A DNA stretch of 41,132 nt from Anaerolineae bacterium (lineage in GTDB: Bacteria; Chloroflexota; Anaerolineae; B4-G1; SLSP01). The notes under the pieces were generated by a model that was given only the letters and a program-made list of their open reading frames with translations, was not told the DNA's origin and did no database searches. Every line of letters starts with the position of its first letter. The first letter of the stretch is position 1. The stretch lies in NCBI GenBank assembly GCA_016931185.1, contig JAFGFI010000242.1, positions 1-41,132 of the forward strand, read 5' to 3'. Shown here piece after piece: positions 16,344-24,035 of the stretch. The position numbers and the translations under genes were made by a program.

Positions 16344-17276
16344 ATGATCATTACCGTGACCCCCAACCCCGTTTTAGATCGGACACTGACCGTCCATAAA
16401 ATTGAATTTGACGAGATGACCCGCGCTATGGCTGTCCGCGAGGATTGGGGCGGGAAAGGTATTAACGTCTCCCGCGCCTTACACGCACTCGGTGTATCCA
16501 GCGTGGCTCTGGGTTTTGCGGGGGGTATGATCGGGCACAAGCTCGAAACCGAACTGCACACCGAGGGACTTACCGCCGACTTGACCGCCATCGCGGGTGA
16601 GACACGCACCAACATTATTATCACTGAAGCGGAAAGCGCGCACTACATCAAGGTCAACGAGGCTGGCCCCACCGTGCAGGAGACCGAAATCAGCGCGTTC
16701 TTTGACCATGTCCACGCCCGTTTACAACCCGGTGATCTGTGGGCGCTGTGTGGTAGTCTGCCACCAGGTGTACCTCTCGATTTCTACACGCGCCTCATCA
16801 CCCTAGTGCAAGCCCACGGCGCGCGCGCCCTGCTTGATACCAGTGGGGAGCCATTACGCCTGGGGTTGGAGGCTAAACCCTACATGGTGAAGCCCAATAT
16901 CGTCGAAGCCGAGGCGCTGACCGGGCATACCATTCAAACTGACGCAGACGCGATCAGCGCCGCCCGTGCTTTCTTAACCTATGGCGTATATACCGTTGCG
17001 CTCTCTCTCGGCGCGGAAGGACTACTGCTTGCCACACAAACAGACCAAGTGCGCGTCCACCCGCCGCGCGTCCAGGTTTGCAATCCCACCGGCGCGGGGG
17101 ATGCTATGCTCGGAGGTCTCATCTACGCCATCAATGAGGGACTCTCCCTGCCGGATATCGCGCGTTGGGGTGTCGCTGCCGGCACCGCAGCCGCTATGCG
17201 AGAGGGTGTTAGTGTGGGTACGAGGGATGAGGTGAGGGCTTTGTTCACACTGAGTCTCAGTAGATCACAATGCTGA
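16344..17276 (+). CDS. PfkB-family hexose-phosphate kinase (1-phosphofructokinase/LacC type)
   Basis: This 310-residue ribokinase-fold enzyme matches the 1-phosphofructokinase/tagatose-6-phosphate kinase group. The N-terminus ITVTPNPVLDRTL and GGKGINVSRAL bind the sugar. CGSLPPGVP and the MVKPNIVEAEALTG loop are typical. The C-terminal signature NPTGAGDAMLGG carries the catalytic Asp and anion hole. It would phosphorylate fructose-1-P, tagatose-6-P or fructose-6-P with ATP. The sequence alone does not choose. No PTS or fru regulator is nearby. The ribosome site before ATG 16344 is weak, consistent with coupling to the GNAT gene 15 bp upstream. The last six residues and stop (LSRSQC) come from the left end of a MITE-like element starting at 17256. 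Confidence 0.85.
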   Translation: MIITVTPNPVLDRTLTVHKIEFDEMTRAMAVREDWGGKGINVSRALHALGVSSVALGFAGGMIGHKLETELHTEGLTADLTAIAGETRTNIIITEAESAHYIKVNEAGPTVQETEISAFFDHVHARLQPGDLWALCGSLPPGVPLDFYTRLITLVQAHGARALLDTSGEPLRLGLEAKPYMVKPNIVEAEALTGHTIQTDADAISAARAFLTYGVYTVALSLGAEGLLLATQTDQVRVHPPRVQVCNPTGAGDAMLGGLIYAINEGLSLPDIARWGVAAGTAAAMREGVSVGTRDEVRALFTLSLSRSQC

Positions 17277-17482
17277 GGTAAAGTGTACTTTGGCACACGA
17301 TATACTGCTGCTATATGGAGGCATGGTTCGAGTTAGATTGACACTTTCCCCTTGTTTTGCCTGGAAATGTCAATCTAATAAGCAAGGTTTCTGAAGCTTG
17401 CCTATATGGACTAAAAATTCCGTTTCAAATGACGTTAAGGGTGTCCCACCTATGCGTCAAACATCAATTTCGATCTACTGAG
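17256..17482. mobile_element. MITE-like element, copy 1, with nested insertion
   Basis: This 227-bp non-coding element has perfect 11-bp terminal inverted repeats, CTCAGTAGATC (17256-17266) and GATCTACTGAG (17472-17482). Its outer parts align along their whole length, in reverse orientation, with 34783-34917. Shared stretches include GATATACTGCTGCTAT, ACTAAAAATTCCGTTTCAAA and CACCTATGCGTCAA. Copy 1 is longer because of an extra 91 bp in the middle (17319-17409). No transposase is encoded. No clear target duplication is seen around the element. Its left end provides the stop of the PfkB gene. It could instead be a duplicated structured RNA. Confidence 0.7.
17311..17410. repeat. Nested insertion in MITE copy 1 with 9-bp direct repeats
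   Basis: CTATATGGA occurs at 17311-17319 and 17402-17410, while copy 2 has a single related CTATGTGAA at this point. The segment between holds a perfect 11-bp inverted repeat, TTAGATTGACA (17333-17343) and TGTCAATCTAA (17368-17378), and a small GCAAG/CTTGC hairpin. The direct repeats look like a target duplication of a second, tiny insertion. Confidence 0.6.
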
Positions 17483-17545
17483 TTATAGATGGTAACTTGG
17501 GTTAATTTATCACAAATGACGTTTTATGCATCAGGAGAAAACGAT

Positions 17546-17971
17546 ATGACCACTTGTGTCTTTTGTCGCATTTTAGCCGGGGAATTACCGGCCAGTGTTA
17601 TTTATCGGGATAAAGTTTGCACTGCCTTTATGGATATCCAACCCGTGAATCCGGGACACGTGCTGGTCATCCCCAATAAGCATGCAGCGAATCTCGCTGA
17701 ACTAGCGCCGGAGGATGGCGCGCACATATTCCGGATCGCGCAGCAGGTCGCGGGCGCGTTGCGCAAGAGCAATCTAAAATGTGAAGGTGTGAACTTTTTT
17801 CTCGCCGACGGGGAAGCCGCCGGGCAGGAGGTTTTTCACATCCACCTACACGTCTTTCCACGCTACCGGGGCGATGGCTTTGGGTTACGCACCGGCCCAC
17901 ACTACAAACGGCGTCCCGCGCGCGCCGAACTCGATCGCATCGCAGAACAAATTCAACAGGCCCAATCTTAA
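17546..17971 (+). CDS. HIT-family (Hint-like) nucleotide hydrolase
   Basis: This 141-residue histidine-triad protein starts at ATG 17546, which has AGGAGA 8 nt upstream. A longer frame from 17489 would add residues without family support. It begins CVFCRILAGELPAS, where CxxC-type spacing is common in Hint proteins. It continues with FMDIQPVNPGHVLVIPNKHAANL and ends with the catalytic triad motif FHIHLHVFPRY. The family hydrolyses AMP-linked substrates such as adenosine phosphoramidates or dinucleoside polyphosphates in the cytoplasm. Length and all motifs are normal. It stands just right of the MITE-like element, whose end is 63 bp before the start. Confidence 0.88.
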   Translation: MTTCVFCRILAGELPASVIYRDKVCTAFMDIQPVNPGHVLVIPNKHAANLAELAPEDGAHIFRIAQQVAGALRKSNLKCEGVNFFLADGEAAGQEVFHIHLHVFPRYRGDGFGLRTGPHYKRRPARAELDRIAEQIQQAQS

Positions 17972-18071
17972 TACAGTTTTAGAATTAGAAAGTTACAAGG
18001 TTCAAGAAATCCTGACATAATTACAACAGAAAGAACAAAATATATCAGCAAGAGCAAGAAATAATACATGA

Positions 18072-18256
18072 ATGAAGATTAAGTTACTATACGTTTTTAT
18101 CTTTGTGTTGGCATGGATCCCGCGTTTGGTAAACCTAGATGCCTTTCTGTCACTAGATGAATATCTCTGGCTAGATCGCTCGCGCAATTTTTTGTTGGCT
18201 CTACAAGTCCACGATTGGGCCATGACATTTCAAACCGGACATCCTGGCGTTACCAG
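18072..18256 (+). pseudogene. Remnant of a membrane glycosyltransferase (GT39/ArnT-like N-terminus)
   Basis: The first 62 residues look like the start of a dolichol-phosphate-mannosyltransferase-like or ArnT-like enzyme: a membrane helix (about 3-18), RLVNLDAFLSLDEYLWLDRSRNF with the loop acids, then DWAMTFQTGHPGVT. The resemblance stops abruptly at that point. The frame runs on for 14 unrelated codons to a stop at 18302, overlapping the start of the kinase gene. The several hundred residues of membrane helices expected after it are missing, so this is a 5' fragment left by a deletion or recombination. No strong ribosome site is visible. Family assignment rests on the short motif run. Confidence 0.55.
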
Positions 18257-18286
18257 ATATACCAGATGTGTAGCTACGGGAGTAAT

Positions 18287-19708
18287 ATGCTCGTCACATT
18301 AGCCGACGGCACACGAATCGCGTGTGATGACGATCCCTTTGCCGAAGGCGGTGAAGGGCGGTTGTATTGGGACAGGGCCGGCACGTATGTCATTAAGCTG
18401 TACAAACCCGAGATCGTGCAGAACGAGGGGGAGTCGCGACGACGCGAGGCTGCCTTACAGAAAATTATCAGCGCGGACTACAGTGTAGTGTTGAACGAAC
18501 CGTATTGGGATACACTGTTTTCATGGCCCAAAGCCATTATTAAACAACCGTCGTTGGGATTGACAATGCTGCGCGCCCCGGCGGGCGTGATGGAACTGCG
18601 CTGGTTCCTGGGACGCAAACAACGGCGCGTACTCGCACTGCAACACGGCCCAGAAAAATTAGGGACATGGATGGACAACCTCTCACTGGCAATTCAGATG
18701 GCGCGGGTAGTCAAGCGAATGCACTTCCGGGGACTGTGTCATTCCGATTTATCCTTTCGCAATTTCCTGGCCGATCCGCAAACGCGGCGTGTGATGCTCA
18801 TTGATTGCGATAGCCTGGTTGTTCCCGGCTTTCTACCGCCCAATATCCTGGGCACGCCGATGTGTATGGCGCCAGAGCTAATAGGAACCTTAACCTCATC
18901 ACCAAGCTCACTTCTCCCGCCCTCACCCCAGACGGACTTGCACGCCCTGGCAACGCTCATCTATTGGCTGCTATTCCAGCGACATCCCCTGCTCGGCCCC
19001 AAACTCCACGATCCGGATCCAGCAATAGATGAGGCATTGGCATTGGGAGAACGCGCGTTGTTTATTGAGCATCCCACCGATACCTCAAACCAGATTCCTA
19101 ATTTACCTATGCCATATACCGTGTTACTTACACCGGCGGTGCAAAAGCTGGTGGAGCGGGCATTTGTACAGGGTTTGCACACACCTACACGCCGCCCATT
19201 AGCTGCCGACTGGGAGCGGTTCCTATTGCGGATGTGGGATTCGGTGGTTCCCTGTGCCAATCCCGATTGTCCGTTGAAAGCCTACATCCTACATCCGGGT
19301 CAAAAGGCACAGTGCCCGGCATGCCATACCCCCTTGCAAAATCCTTCCTACCTTCCCATCCTACACTTCTATCGTCCCCGGCATGGACAAGCGGGACACT
19401 TCTTCAACGATCGGGGCTATGTCATGGTGGGTTGGCCGGAGCGGGCACTCTATGCCTGGCACGCCGACCCGGTCTGCGCGCCAGGTCCGGGTGTGGACGT
19501 AGGACGCAAGGCGGTACTCAAATGGCACCGGAACACATGGTATATTGAGAACCTCGACTTACCGGAAGCTCGTGTACTGAGTTCCACTGGAGGACATCAA
19601 GTATTGCGCCCTGGCGGGGACGCTGCACCTCTCTCCAACGGTGCGCGTCTGCTCCTCGGCCCGCCGGACCAGTGCCGGTTGGCTTATGTTGAGATGCTAC
19701 GGGTGTAA
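18287..19708 (+). CDS. TerY-P-type protein kinase with zinc ribbon and FHA-like C-terminus
   Basis: This 473-residue protein starts at ATG 18287, with GGGAG just upstream. The kinase domain (about 1-310) shows GGEGRLY (glycine loop), K37 (YVIKLY), the catalytic loop CHSDLSFRNF (D154, N159), LIDCDSL in place of DFG (D173), and GTPMCMAPELIG for APE. This is the divergent kinase type found in TerY-P triads with a VWA protein and a PP2C phosphatase. A zinc ribbon follows, CANPDC...CPACH (about 320-350). The C-terminal 110 residues are beta-rich with GRKAVLKWHRNTWYIENL and LLLGPPDQCRLAYVEM, resembling an FHA-like fold. The phosphatase and VWA partners are not adjacent. Target unknown, presumably a stress-signalling serine/threonine kinase. 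Confidence 0.72.
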   Translation: MLVTLADGTRIACDDDPFAEGGEGRLYWDRAGTYVIKLYKPEIVQNEGESRRREAALQKIISADYSVVLNEPYWDTLFSWPKAIIKQPSLGLTMLRAPAGVMELRWFLGRKQRRVLALQHGPEKLGTWMDNLSLAIQMARVVKRMHFRGLCHSDLSFRNFLADPQTRRVMLIDCDSLVVPGFLPPNILGTPMCMAPELIGTLTSSPSSLLPPSPQTDLHALATLIYWLLFQRHPLLGPKLHDPDPAIDEALALGERALFIEHPTDTSNQIPNLPMPYTVLLTPAVQKLVERAFVQGLHTPTRRPLAADWERFLLRMWDSVVPCANPDCPLKAYILHPGQKAQCPACHTPLQNPSYLPILHFYRPRHGQAGHFFNDRGYVMVGWPERALYAWHADPVCAPGPGVDVGRKAVLKWHRNTWYIENLDLPEARVLSSTGGHQVLRPGGDAAPLSNGARLLLGPPDQCRLAYVEMLRV

Positions 19709-19718
19709 ATTGCCCTTC

Positions 19719-19747
19719 TTGCAGTGTTGCGAAAGCAACAGTACAAT
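19719..19747 (+). promoter_or_regulatory. Candidate promoter for the TIM-barrel-like gene
   Basis: TTGCAG (19719-19724), 17 nt and TACAAT (19742-19747) precede the ATG at 19808 by about 60 nt. The spacer contains a small TGTTGC/GCAACA hairpin, a possible operator. Confidence 0.45.
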
Positions 19748-19807
19748 AGAAATATACGTCCGGCGTAAATTGACGAGCAGGGTGTACTGCGAAACAGGAG
19801 GGTCAAA

Positions 19808-20851
19808 ATGGCACACGAAAAAACACGCATGAACGTTGTGAAACATCCTAAGTTAACTTTCTTTTGCGAATTGGATGCTACTCCACTCCAAACTCTTTTC
19901 GATGGTGATACACTCATTACACAATTAAGATCGCTAGATGCCAGTGTTAGTATGGGACTGCGTGATCTTAGCGAGGAGCGCGCAGAAGTGGTACAACGTC
20001 TCAATACAGCGCGAGTCCCAATGGTCGCCTGGCTGCTGCTGCCAGAGGAACAAGGCTATTGGTTTAACCTGGACAACGCTTCGCACGCTATCGCCCGTTA
20101 CGAAACCTTCAAAACATGGAGCGCGGAGTATGGGCTGCACTGGGAAGGCATAGGGTTGGATATTGAGCCCAATATCCGCGAAATAGGACGCCTGGCAGCG
20201 GGCGAGTGGACTCTGTTGCCGCAGATCATTCTACGATTGTTCGACGCGGGCCGTTATCACGTCGCGCGTGCCCGGTATACGGCACTGGTCAAACGGATCC
20301 GCGCTGATGGCTACCGCGTGGATAGTTATCACATTCCTTTTGTCATAGATGAACGTAAAGTAGGATCAACCCTGTTACAACGGCTATTTGGGTTGATAGA
20401 TATGTCTGTAGATCGTGAAGTGTTGATGCTCTACAGTAGCTTTATGCGCCCACGCGGGCACGGCATCCTGTGGAGCTATGCGCCAGTAGCGCAGTCCATC
20501 GCGGTGGGGAGTACAGGCGGTGGTGTGACGGTGGCCGGCGCGGACCAGGTTTCCCCCTTAACATGGGATGAACTTACCCGCGATTTGCTGCTGGCGCAGC
20601 GCTGGAGCGATGACATCCACATTTTCAGTCTCGAGGGCGCAGTGCGCGAGGGCTACCTGGCGCGGCTATGTAATTTTGACTGGACGCAACCGATCAGCCC
20701 TCCGTTGGCAGAGTTTCAACAAACCGAACATTTCCGGCGCGGGTTGCGGGCTGTGTTATGGGCCAGCGCGCATCCAGGCGTTGTTCTGGCAGGGGTAGCG
20801 GGCATTTTGTGGCTGGCCTCTTGCCTGAAACGGCGTCATAAGACTCCATAA
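19808..20851 (+). CDS. Uncharacterised TIM-barrel-like protein with C-terminal membrane helix
   Basis: I do not recognise a named family for this 347-residue protein. ATG 19808 follows GGAGGG at good spacing. The pattern suggests an alpha/beta barrel: LTFFCELDA, ASVSMGLRD, VPMVAWLLLP, GIGLDIEPN, GYRVDSYHIPFV, REVLMLYSSF, DIHIFSLEG. GIGLDIEP (about 117-124) resembles the catalytic strand DxxDxDxE region of GH18-type glycosidases, with only D and E kept. A single hydrophobic segment at the C-terminus (about 322-342, VVLAGVAGILWLASCL) followed by KRRHK would anchor it facing either side. No signal peptide is seen, so the barrel is probably cytoplasmic or the protein is tail-anchored. It is placed between the kinase and the sugar isomerase. 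A role in carbohydrate handling is a guess. Confidence 0.5.
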   Translation: MAHEKTRMNVVKHPKLTFFCELDATPLQTLFDGDTLITQLRSLDASVSMGLRDLSEERAEVVQRLNTARVPMVAWLLLPEEQGYWFNLDNASHAIARYETFKTWSAEYGLHWEGIGLDIEPNIREIGRLAAGEWTLLPQIILRLFDAGRYHVARARYTALVKRIRADGYRVDSYHIPFVIDERKVGSTLLQRLFGLIDMSVDREVLMLYSSFMRPRGHGILWSYAPVAQSIAVGSTGGGVTVAGADQVSPLTWDELTRDLLLAQRWSDDIHIFSLEGAVREGYLARLCNFDWTQPISPPLAEFQQTEHFRRGLRAVLWASAHPGVVLAGVAGILWLASCLKRRHKTP

Positions 20852-20919
20852 ACCAGGAAGATTACCTAAAAAGTTACAAAGAGGATCCCTATCACTATTC
20901 AAATTATAGGAGACATATT

Positions 20920-21735
20920 ATGTTAAAATTATCTTTTACGACGCTCGGTTGCCCCGATTGGACGTTGCGCCAGATCGTGGAAAATGCAGCGCGAATGGGG
21001 TTTGACGCGGTGGATTTTCGTGGGCTGTTAACCGAATTGGACATCACGGCCTGCACGGAGTTCACCACCGATCTGGCAACGACCCGGCGACTTTTCGCGG
21101 ATCACGGTGTTGCCATCTCTGGGATTGCCACCTCAGCCCGTTTCGCGGTGATAGACGCTGCTGAGCAGCAAAAACAGTTCGATGAAGCCCGGCGTAATAT
21201 GGAGTTAGCAGCAAAATTAGGAACGCATACCTTGCGCGTCTATGGTGGGCGCGTGCCGGAAGGGTATACGGTGGATACTATTATGCCCATCGTTGTCGAA
21301 AATCTGCGCAAGATCGGCGATGAAGCCGAGCAATTCGATGTCACATTGGCATTAGAAACGCATGACGATTGGACGGACTCTGCCGCTTTTGCACGGTTAA
21401 TGCGTGAAGCACATCATCCCCGCGTGCGCGTCTTGTGGGACTTACATCACCCTTACCGTACCAACGGAGAGCTTCCCGAAGTGACCTACAACAATATTGG
21501 AGCGTATACTGTAAGCATCCATGTTAAGGATTCTATACCTACTGAGGGAGGGCATCGTTATGTCTTCCTCGGCGAGGGAGATGTCCCACTCAAGCAAATG
21601 CTCGATCTGCTTATCGCGGGAGGCTACAATGGCTATGCCATTCTGGAATGGGAAAAACGCTGGATCCGCGATTTACCGGAGCCTGAAGCTGCCTTCCCGC
21701 AATATGTGCAACAGATGCGGGCGTGGATGAAGTAA
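20920..21735 (+). CDS. Sugar phosphate isomerase/epimerase (AP-endonuclease-2 fold)
   Basis: This 271-residue xylose-isomerase-like TIM barrel (PF01261 type) starts LSFTTLGCPDWTLRQIVENAARMGFDAVDFR. Likely divalent-metal ligands are E in LALETHDDW, D and H in VLWDLHHPY, H in VSIHVKDS and E in AILEWEKRW. The family interconverts ketose/aldose sugars or epimerises inositol-like compounds, often for catabolism of unusual sugars. ATG 20920 follows TAGGAGACATATT. It is about 70 bp after the membrane-anchored barrel protein. No sugar transporter or dehydrogenase is adjacent, so the substrate cannot be inferred. The protein appears full length. Confidence 0.83.
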   Translation: MLKLSFTTLGCPDWTLRQIVENAARMGFDAVDFRGLLTELDITACTEFTTDLATTRRLFADHGVAISGIATSARFAVIDAAEQQKQFDEARRNMELAAKLGTHTLRVYGGRVPEGYTVDTIMPIVVENLRKIGDEAEQFDVTLALETHDDWTDSAAFARLMREAHHPRVRVLWDLHHPYRTNGELPEVTYNNIGAYTVSIHVKDSIPTEGGHRYVFLGEGDVPLKQMLDLLIAGGYNGYAILEWEKRWIRDLPEPEAAFPQYVQQMRAWMK

Positions 21736-21737
21736 AG

Positions 21738-21782
21738 CGTGAAACGTAAGCCGATTTTACGTTTTATGCATTACGTTTTACG
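21738..21782. repeat. ACGT-word inverted repeat after the isomerase gene
   Basis: CGTGAAACGTAA (21738-21749) and TTACGTTTTACG (21771-21782) are complementary with one mismatch, with a further TTTTACGTTTTA in the loop. The location just after the stop fits a terminator, but the word repeats match other intergenic copies in the window. Confidence 0.55.
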
Positions 21783-21834
21783 TGTTGACTCAATCGTCTA
21801 ACTTATTTGAAATATACCCAAATAGAGGTCATCT

Positions 21835-22635
21835 ATGTCTTATCCCTTACTTACTCTGATTATTATCGAAATCGTGCTGATGGTGGGGATCCCGGTCGCG
21901 CTGGCATGGCGGCTTTCACGGCGCTGGGGAGAACCCTGGCGGCTTTTACTGGCAGGTGCAGCGACGTTTGTCGGGTCACAGGTGGTGCATCTTCCGCTAA
22001 ATGCCGGGTTGACAGCGTTGTTCCAATTCAATATCCTGCCCCCCCCACCAGAAGCGATACAACTCCCCTTCAATGCTGTGGTGTTGGGGTTGACTGCGGG
22101 GATATGTGAAGAGGTAGCACGTTATCTCACATATCGCTTCTGGCAAAAAGAGGCGCGTACCTGGAAAAAGGGGGTTATGCTTGGTGTTGGGCATGGCGGG
22201 ATTGAGGCCATTCTTTTAGGTGGAATGGTACTACTGACCCTCATCAATATGTCAATCCTTGTCAATGTAGATAGTACATCATTCGGGAATGAAGTCGCAG
22301 AACAAGTCACCGCGTTCTGGAACACACCTCTCTACCATCCCTTACTGGCCATTGCTGAGCGGATAATGGCAATCACGTTACACATCGCGCTCTCCACGCT
22401 CGTATTACAAACATTTACACGCAATAAGCTCTGGCCATTGTGGGCCGCCATCGGCTGGCATGCCCTGGTAGATGCCACTGCCGTTTACGTGATGGGCACG
22501 TGGGGTATTTTGGCTACCGAAGGCATAATGGTACTTTTAACGTTGGGTAGCGTGGGGATCTTGTGGCACAATTACAAAATAATGACCGAAGAGAATCAAA
22601 AACTAAGAATTGAAAGTTCAGAAGCAAAAATATAA
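21835..22635 (+). CDS. YhfC-family intramembrane metalloprotease
   Basis: This is a 266-residue polytopic membrane protein with about seven hydrophobic segments. The three family motifs are all present: CEEVARY (EExxR) near residue 88, GHGGIEA (HGGxE) near 121, and WHALVDA (HxxxD) near 211. They correspond to the glutamate-histidine metal site of the CPBP/ABI-like superfamily. Members are presumed to cleave membrane proteins or modify lipids, with no substrate known for this one. GAGGT precedes the ATG. The gene ends 22 bp before the EIS-like acetyltransferase, so the two probably share a transcript. The last 15 residues are polar and cytoplasmic. Confidence 0.8.
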   Translation: MSYPLLTLIIIEIVLMVGIPVALAWRLSRRWGEPWRLLLAGAATFVGSQVVHLPLNAGLTALFQFNILPPPPEAIQLPFNAVVLGLTAGICEEVARYLTYRFWQKEARTWKKGVMLGVGHGGIEAILLGGMVLLTLINMSILVNVDSTSFGNEVAEQVTAFWNTPLYHPLLAIAERIMAITLHIALSTLVLQTFTRNKLWPLWAAIGWHALVDATAVYVMGTWGILATEGIMVLLTLGSVGILWHNYKIMTEENQKLRIESSEAKI

Positions 22636-22657
22636 ACTTAAAATCAAGAGAGAGGAT

Positions 22658-23788
22658 ATGGGAACGAAAATTCGCACAGTTCGCGTTGAAGAATTCGAAG
22701 ACTTTGTTGACTTTATTGATCGAGGATTTGGAGAGTGGAAGGGGTTTTTTCCAAGTATACATCCACACCTTTATCAACCCACACCTGAAGCATGTTCGTG
22801 GGGCTACGTGATCGAGGAAAACGGCAAGCTCGTTGCGCATGTAGGACTATACCCTCTGGAAACAGTCACGGCAGGGGTGTCGCTCTACATCGGCGGCATC
22901 GGAGGGGTAACGACTGCACCGGAGGCCCGTGGCAAGGGTTATATGTCACAATTGCTCTATCACGTCATCGGTGAAATGCGGGCACAGAATATGCCGCTCT
23001 CATGGCTTGGAGGGGATCGGCAACGGTATGGTCAATTTGGATGGGAATTAGCGGGTCGGGTTTACACGCTCTCCTTTTCCACCCGCGCGCTAGAGCGGAC
23101 CGGCAATGTCACACCGGTGGATCTCAAACCGGCGCTGCCAGGCGTAGCTCTCACTACCGTCGCCCGGTTCCAGGATTATCCCCTCTGTCATACGCACCGT
23201 CCGCATCTGGAACAACAAATTCATAAAATGGAAATGCGCTACTGGATTGCTGAGGACGGCTATATTATCGTCAAAATGAACAATATGTTTGAGGGCGAAA
23301 TCATTGAGTTGGTTTCTGCATCCGGCAATGAAATGGGTATGATCCAGGCGCTTTTAGAATGGACGCACAGCGATCGGATTGTGTGGAAACTTTCCGCCTG
23401 GGATACAGAGCGACTTGCACGCCTGATGCCCTACACATCATTTTGGGATGCCTTTCATAACTGGATGTACCGTATCAACGACCTGACCCAGTTACTCCTG
23501 GCAGCACGCACTTTTCTGGCCCCACGTGCTGCAGTTTTGCAGGATTTCGCTATTGCTATCGGTATCCAGGAACACGATCGCGTGCCCGTCACAACCCTTG
23601 CTGTACAAAACGGAACTTTGGAGATTGCAGCCGGGCAACACACAGACACTTACATTCAACTCTCACCGCTTGAGGCCGCGCGGCTTTTCCTGGGTGGCCC
23701 GGCGACGCCGGTCCACACGACCTTGCCCGGCGGCTTAATGGCGCTGCTTCCCATTCCAGTATACGTCTCAGAGATGGATTCTGTGTAA
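22658..23788 (+). CDS. EIS-like GNAT acetyltransferase with SCP2-like C-terminus (copy 1)
   Basis: This 376-residue protein starts at ATG 22658, preceded by AGAGAGG. A TTG start 48 bp upstream would overlap the YhfC gene and adds a lysine-rich non-family stretch. The N-terminal GNAT domain shows SLYIGGIGGVTTAPEARGKGYMSQLL, the strand and acetyl-CoA loop typical of the Eis/enhanced-intracellular-survival type. A second degenerate GNAT half and a C-terminal sterol-carrier-like domain (about 285-376, ending LPGGLMALLPIPVYV) follow. Eis relatives acetylate amines, including aminoglycosides, but this acceptor is unknown. A homologous protein lies at 24905-26029. The two flank an SMP-30 gene. Confidence 0.8.
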   Translation: MGTKIRTVRVEEFEDFVDFIDRGFGEWKGFFPSIHPHLYQPTPEACSWGYVIEENGKLVAHVGLYPLETVTAGVSLYIGGIGGVTTAPEARGKGYMSQLLYHVIGEMRAQNMPLSWLGGDRQRYGQFGWELAGRVYTLSFSTRALERTGNVTPVDLKPALPGVALTTVARFQDYPLCHTHRPHLEQQIHKMEMRYWIAEDGYIIVKMNNMFEGEIIELVSASGNEMGMIQALLEWTHSDRIVWKLSAWDTERLARLMPYTSFWDAFHNWMYRINDLTQLLLAARTFLAPRAAVLQDFAIAIGIQEHDRVPVTTLAVQNGTLEIAAGQHTDTYIQLSPLEAARLFLGGPATPVHTTLPGGLMALLPIPVYVSEMDSV

Positions 23789-23803
23789 AATTTTGGAGGG
23801 AAT

Positions 23804-24022
23804 ATGCTCTATTGGATGCGTTTTGACGCCGGGAGTGATACTATCGCGGCATGGCGAACCAGCATAGGAAATGGTCGGGATGTCATCATTATCCAGCGGG
23901 AGCAAGAGAGTTATGATGTATCTATGCGCGATATGTACGGCTATGTCCTGGCCACTACGCAGGTGCGCACCTTACGTATGGCAAAACAATGGGCCGAAAC
24001 ACAAGCCCGTGATAAAAGTTAA
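23804..24022 (+). CDS. Small uncharacterised protein, 72 aa
   Basis: A short gene lies between two well-supported genes: 15 bp after the first EIS-like gene and 13 bp before the SMP-30 gene. TGGAGGGAAT precedes ATG 23804 at normal spacing, which supports it as real. The protein is a compact alpha/beta candidate: MLYWMRFDAG, then RDVIIIQREQESYDV, GYVLATTQVRTLRMAKQWAET. No signal peptide, membrane helix or metal motif is visible. The pattern of a beta-hairpin sheet with a final helix resembles small double-stranded-RNA-like or DUF-type folds, but I recognise no family. Confidence 0.6.
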   Translation: MLYWMRFDAGSDTIAAWRTSIGNGRDVIIIQREQESYDVSMRDMYGYVLATTQVRTLRMAKQWAETQARDKS

Positions 24023-24035
24023 AGAGGAATAAAAA

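Noticed and set aside
17319..17345. GGTTCGAGTT looked like a tRNA T-loop
   Set aside because: No acceptor stem, anticodon arm or D-arm fits around it, and it lies in the nested insertion of the MITE-like element.
17489..17545. Longer N-terminus for the HIT protein
   Set aside because: The upstream 19 codons have no family match, and AGGAGA precedes the inner ATG.
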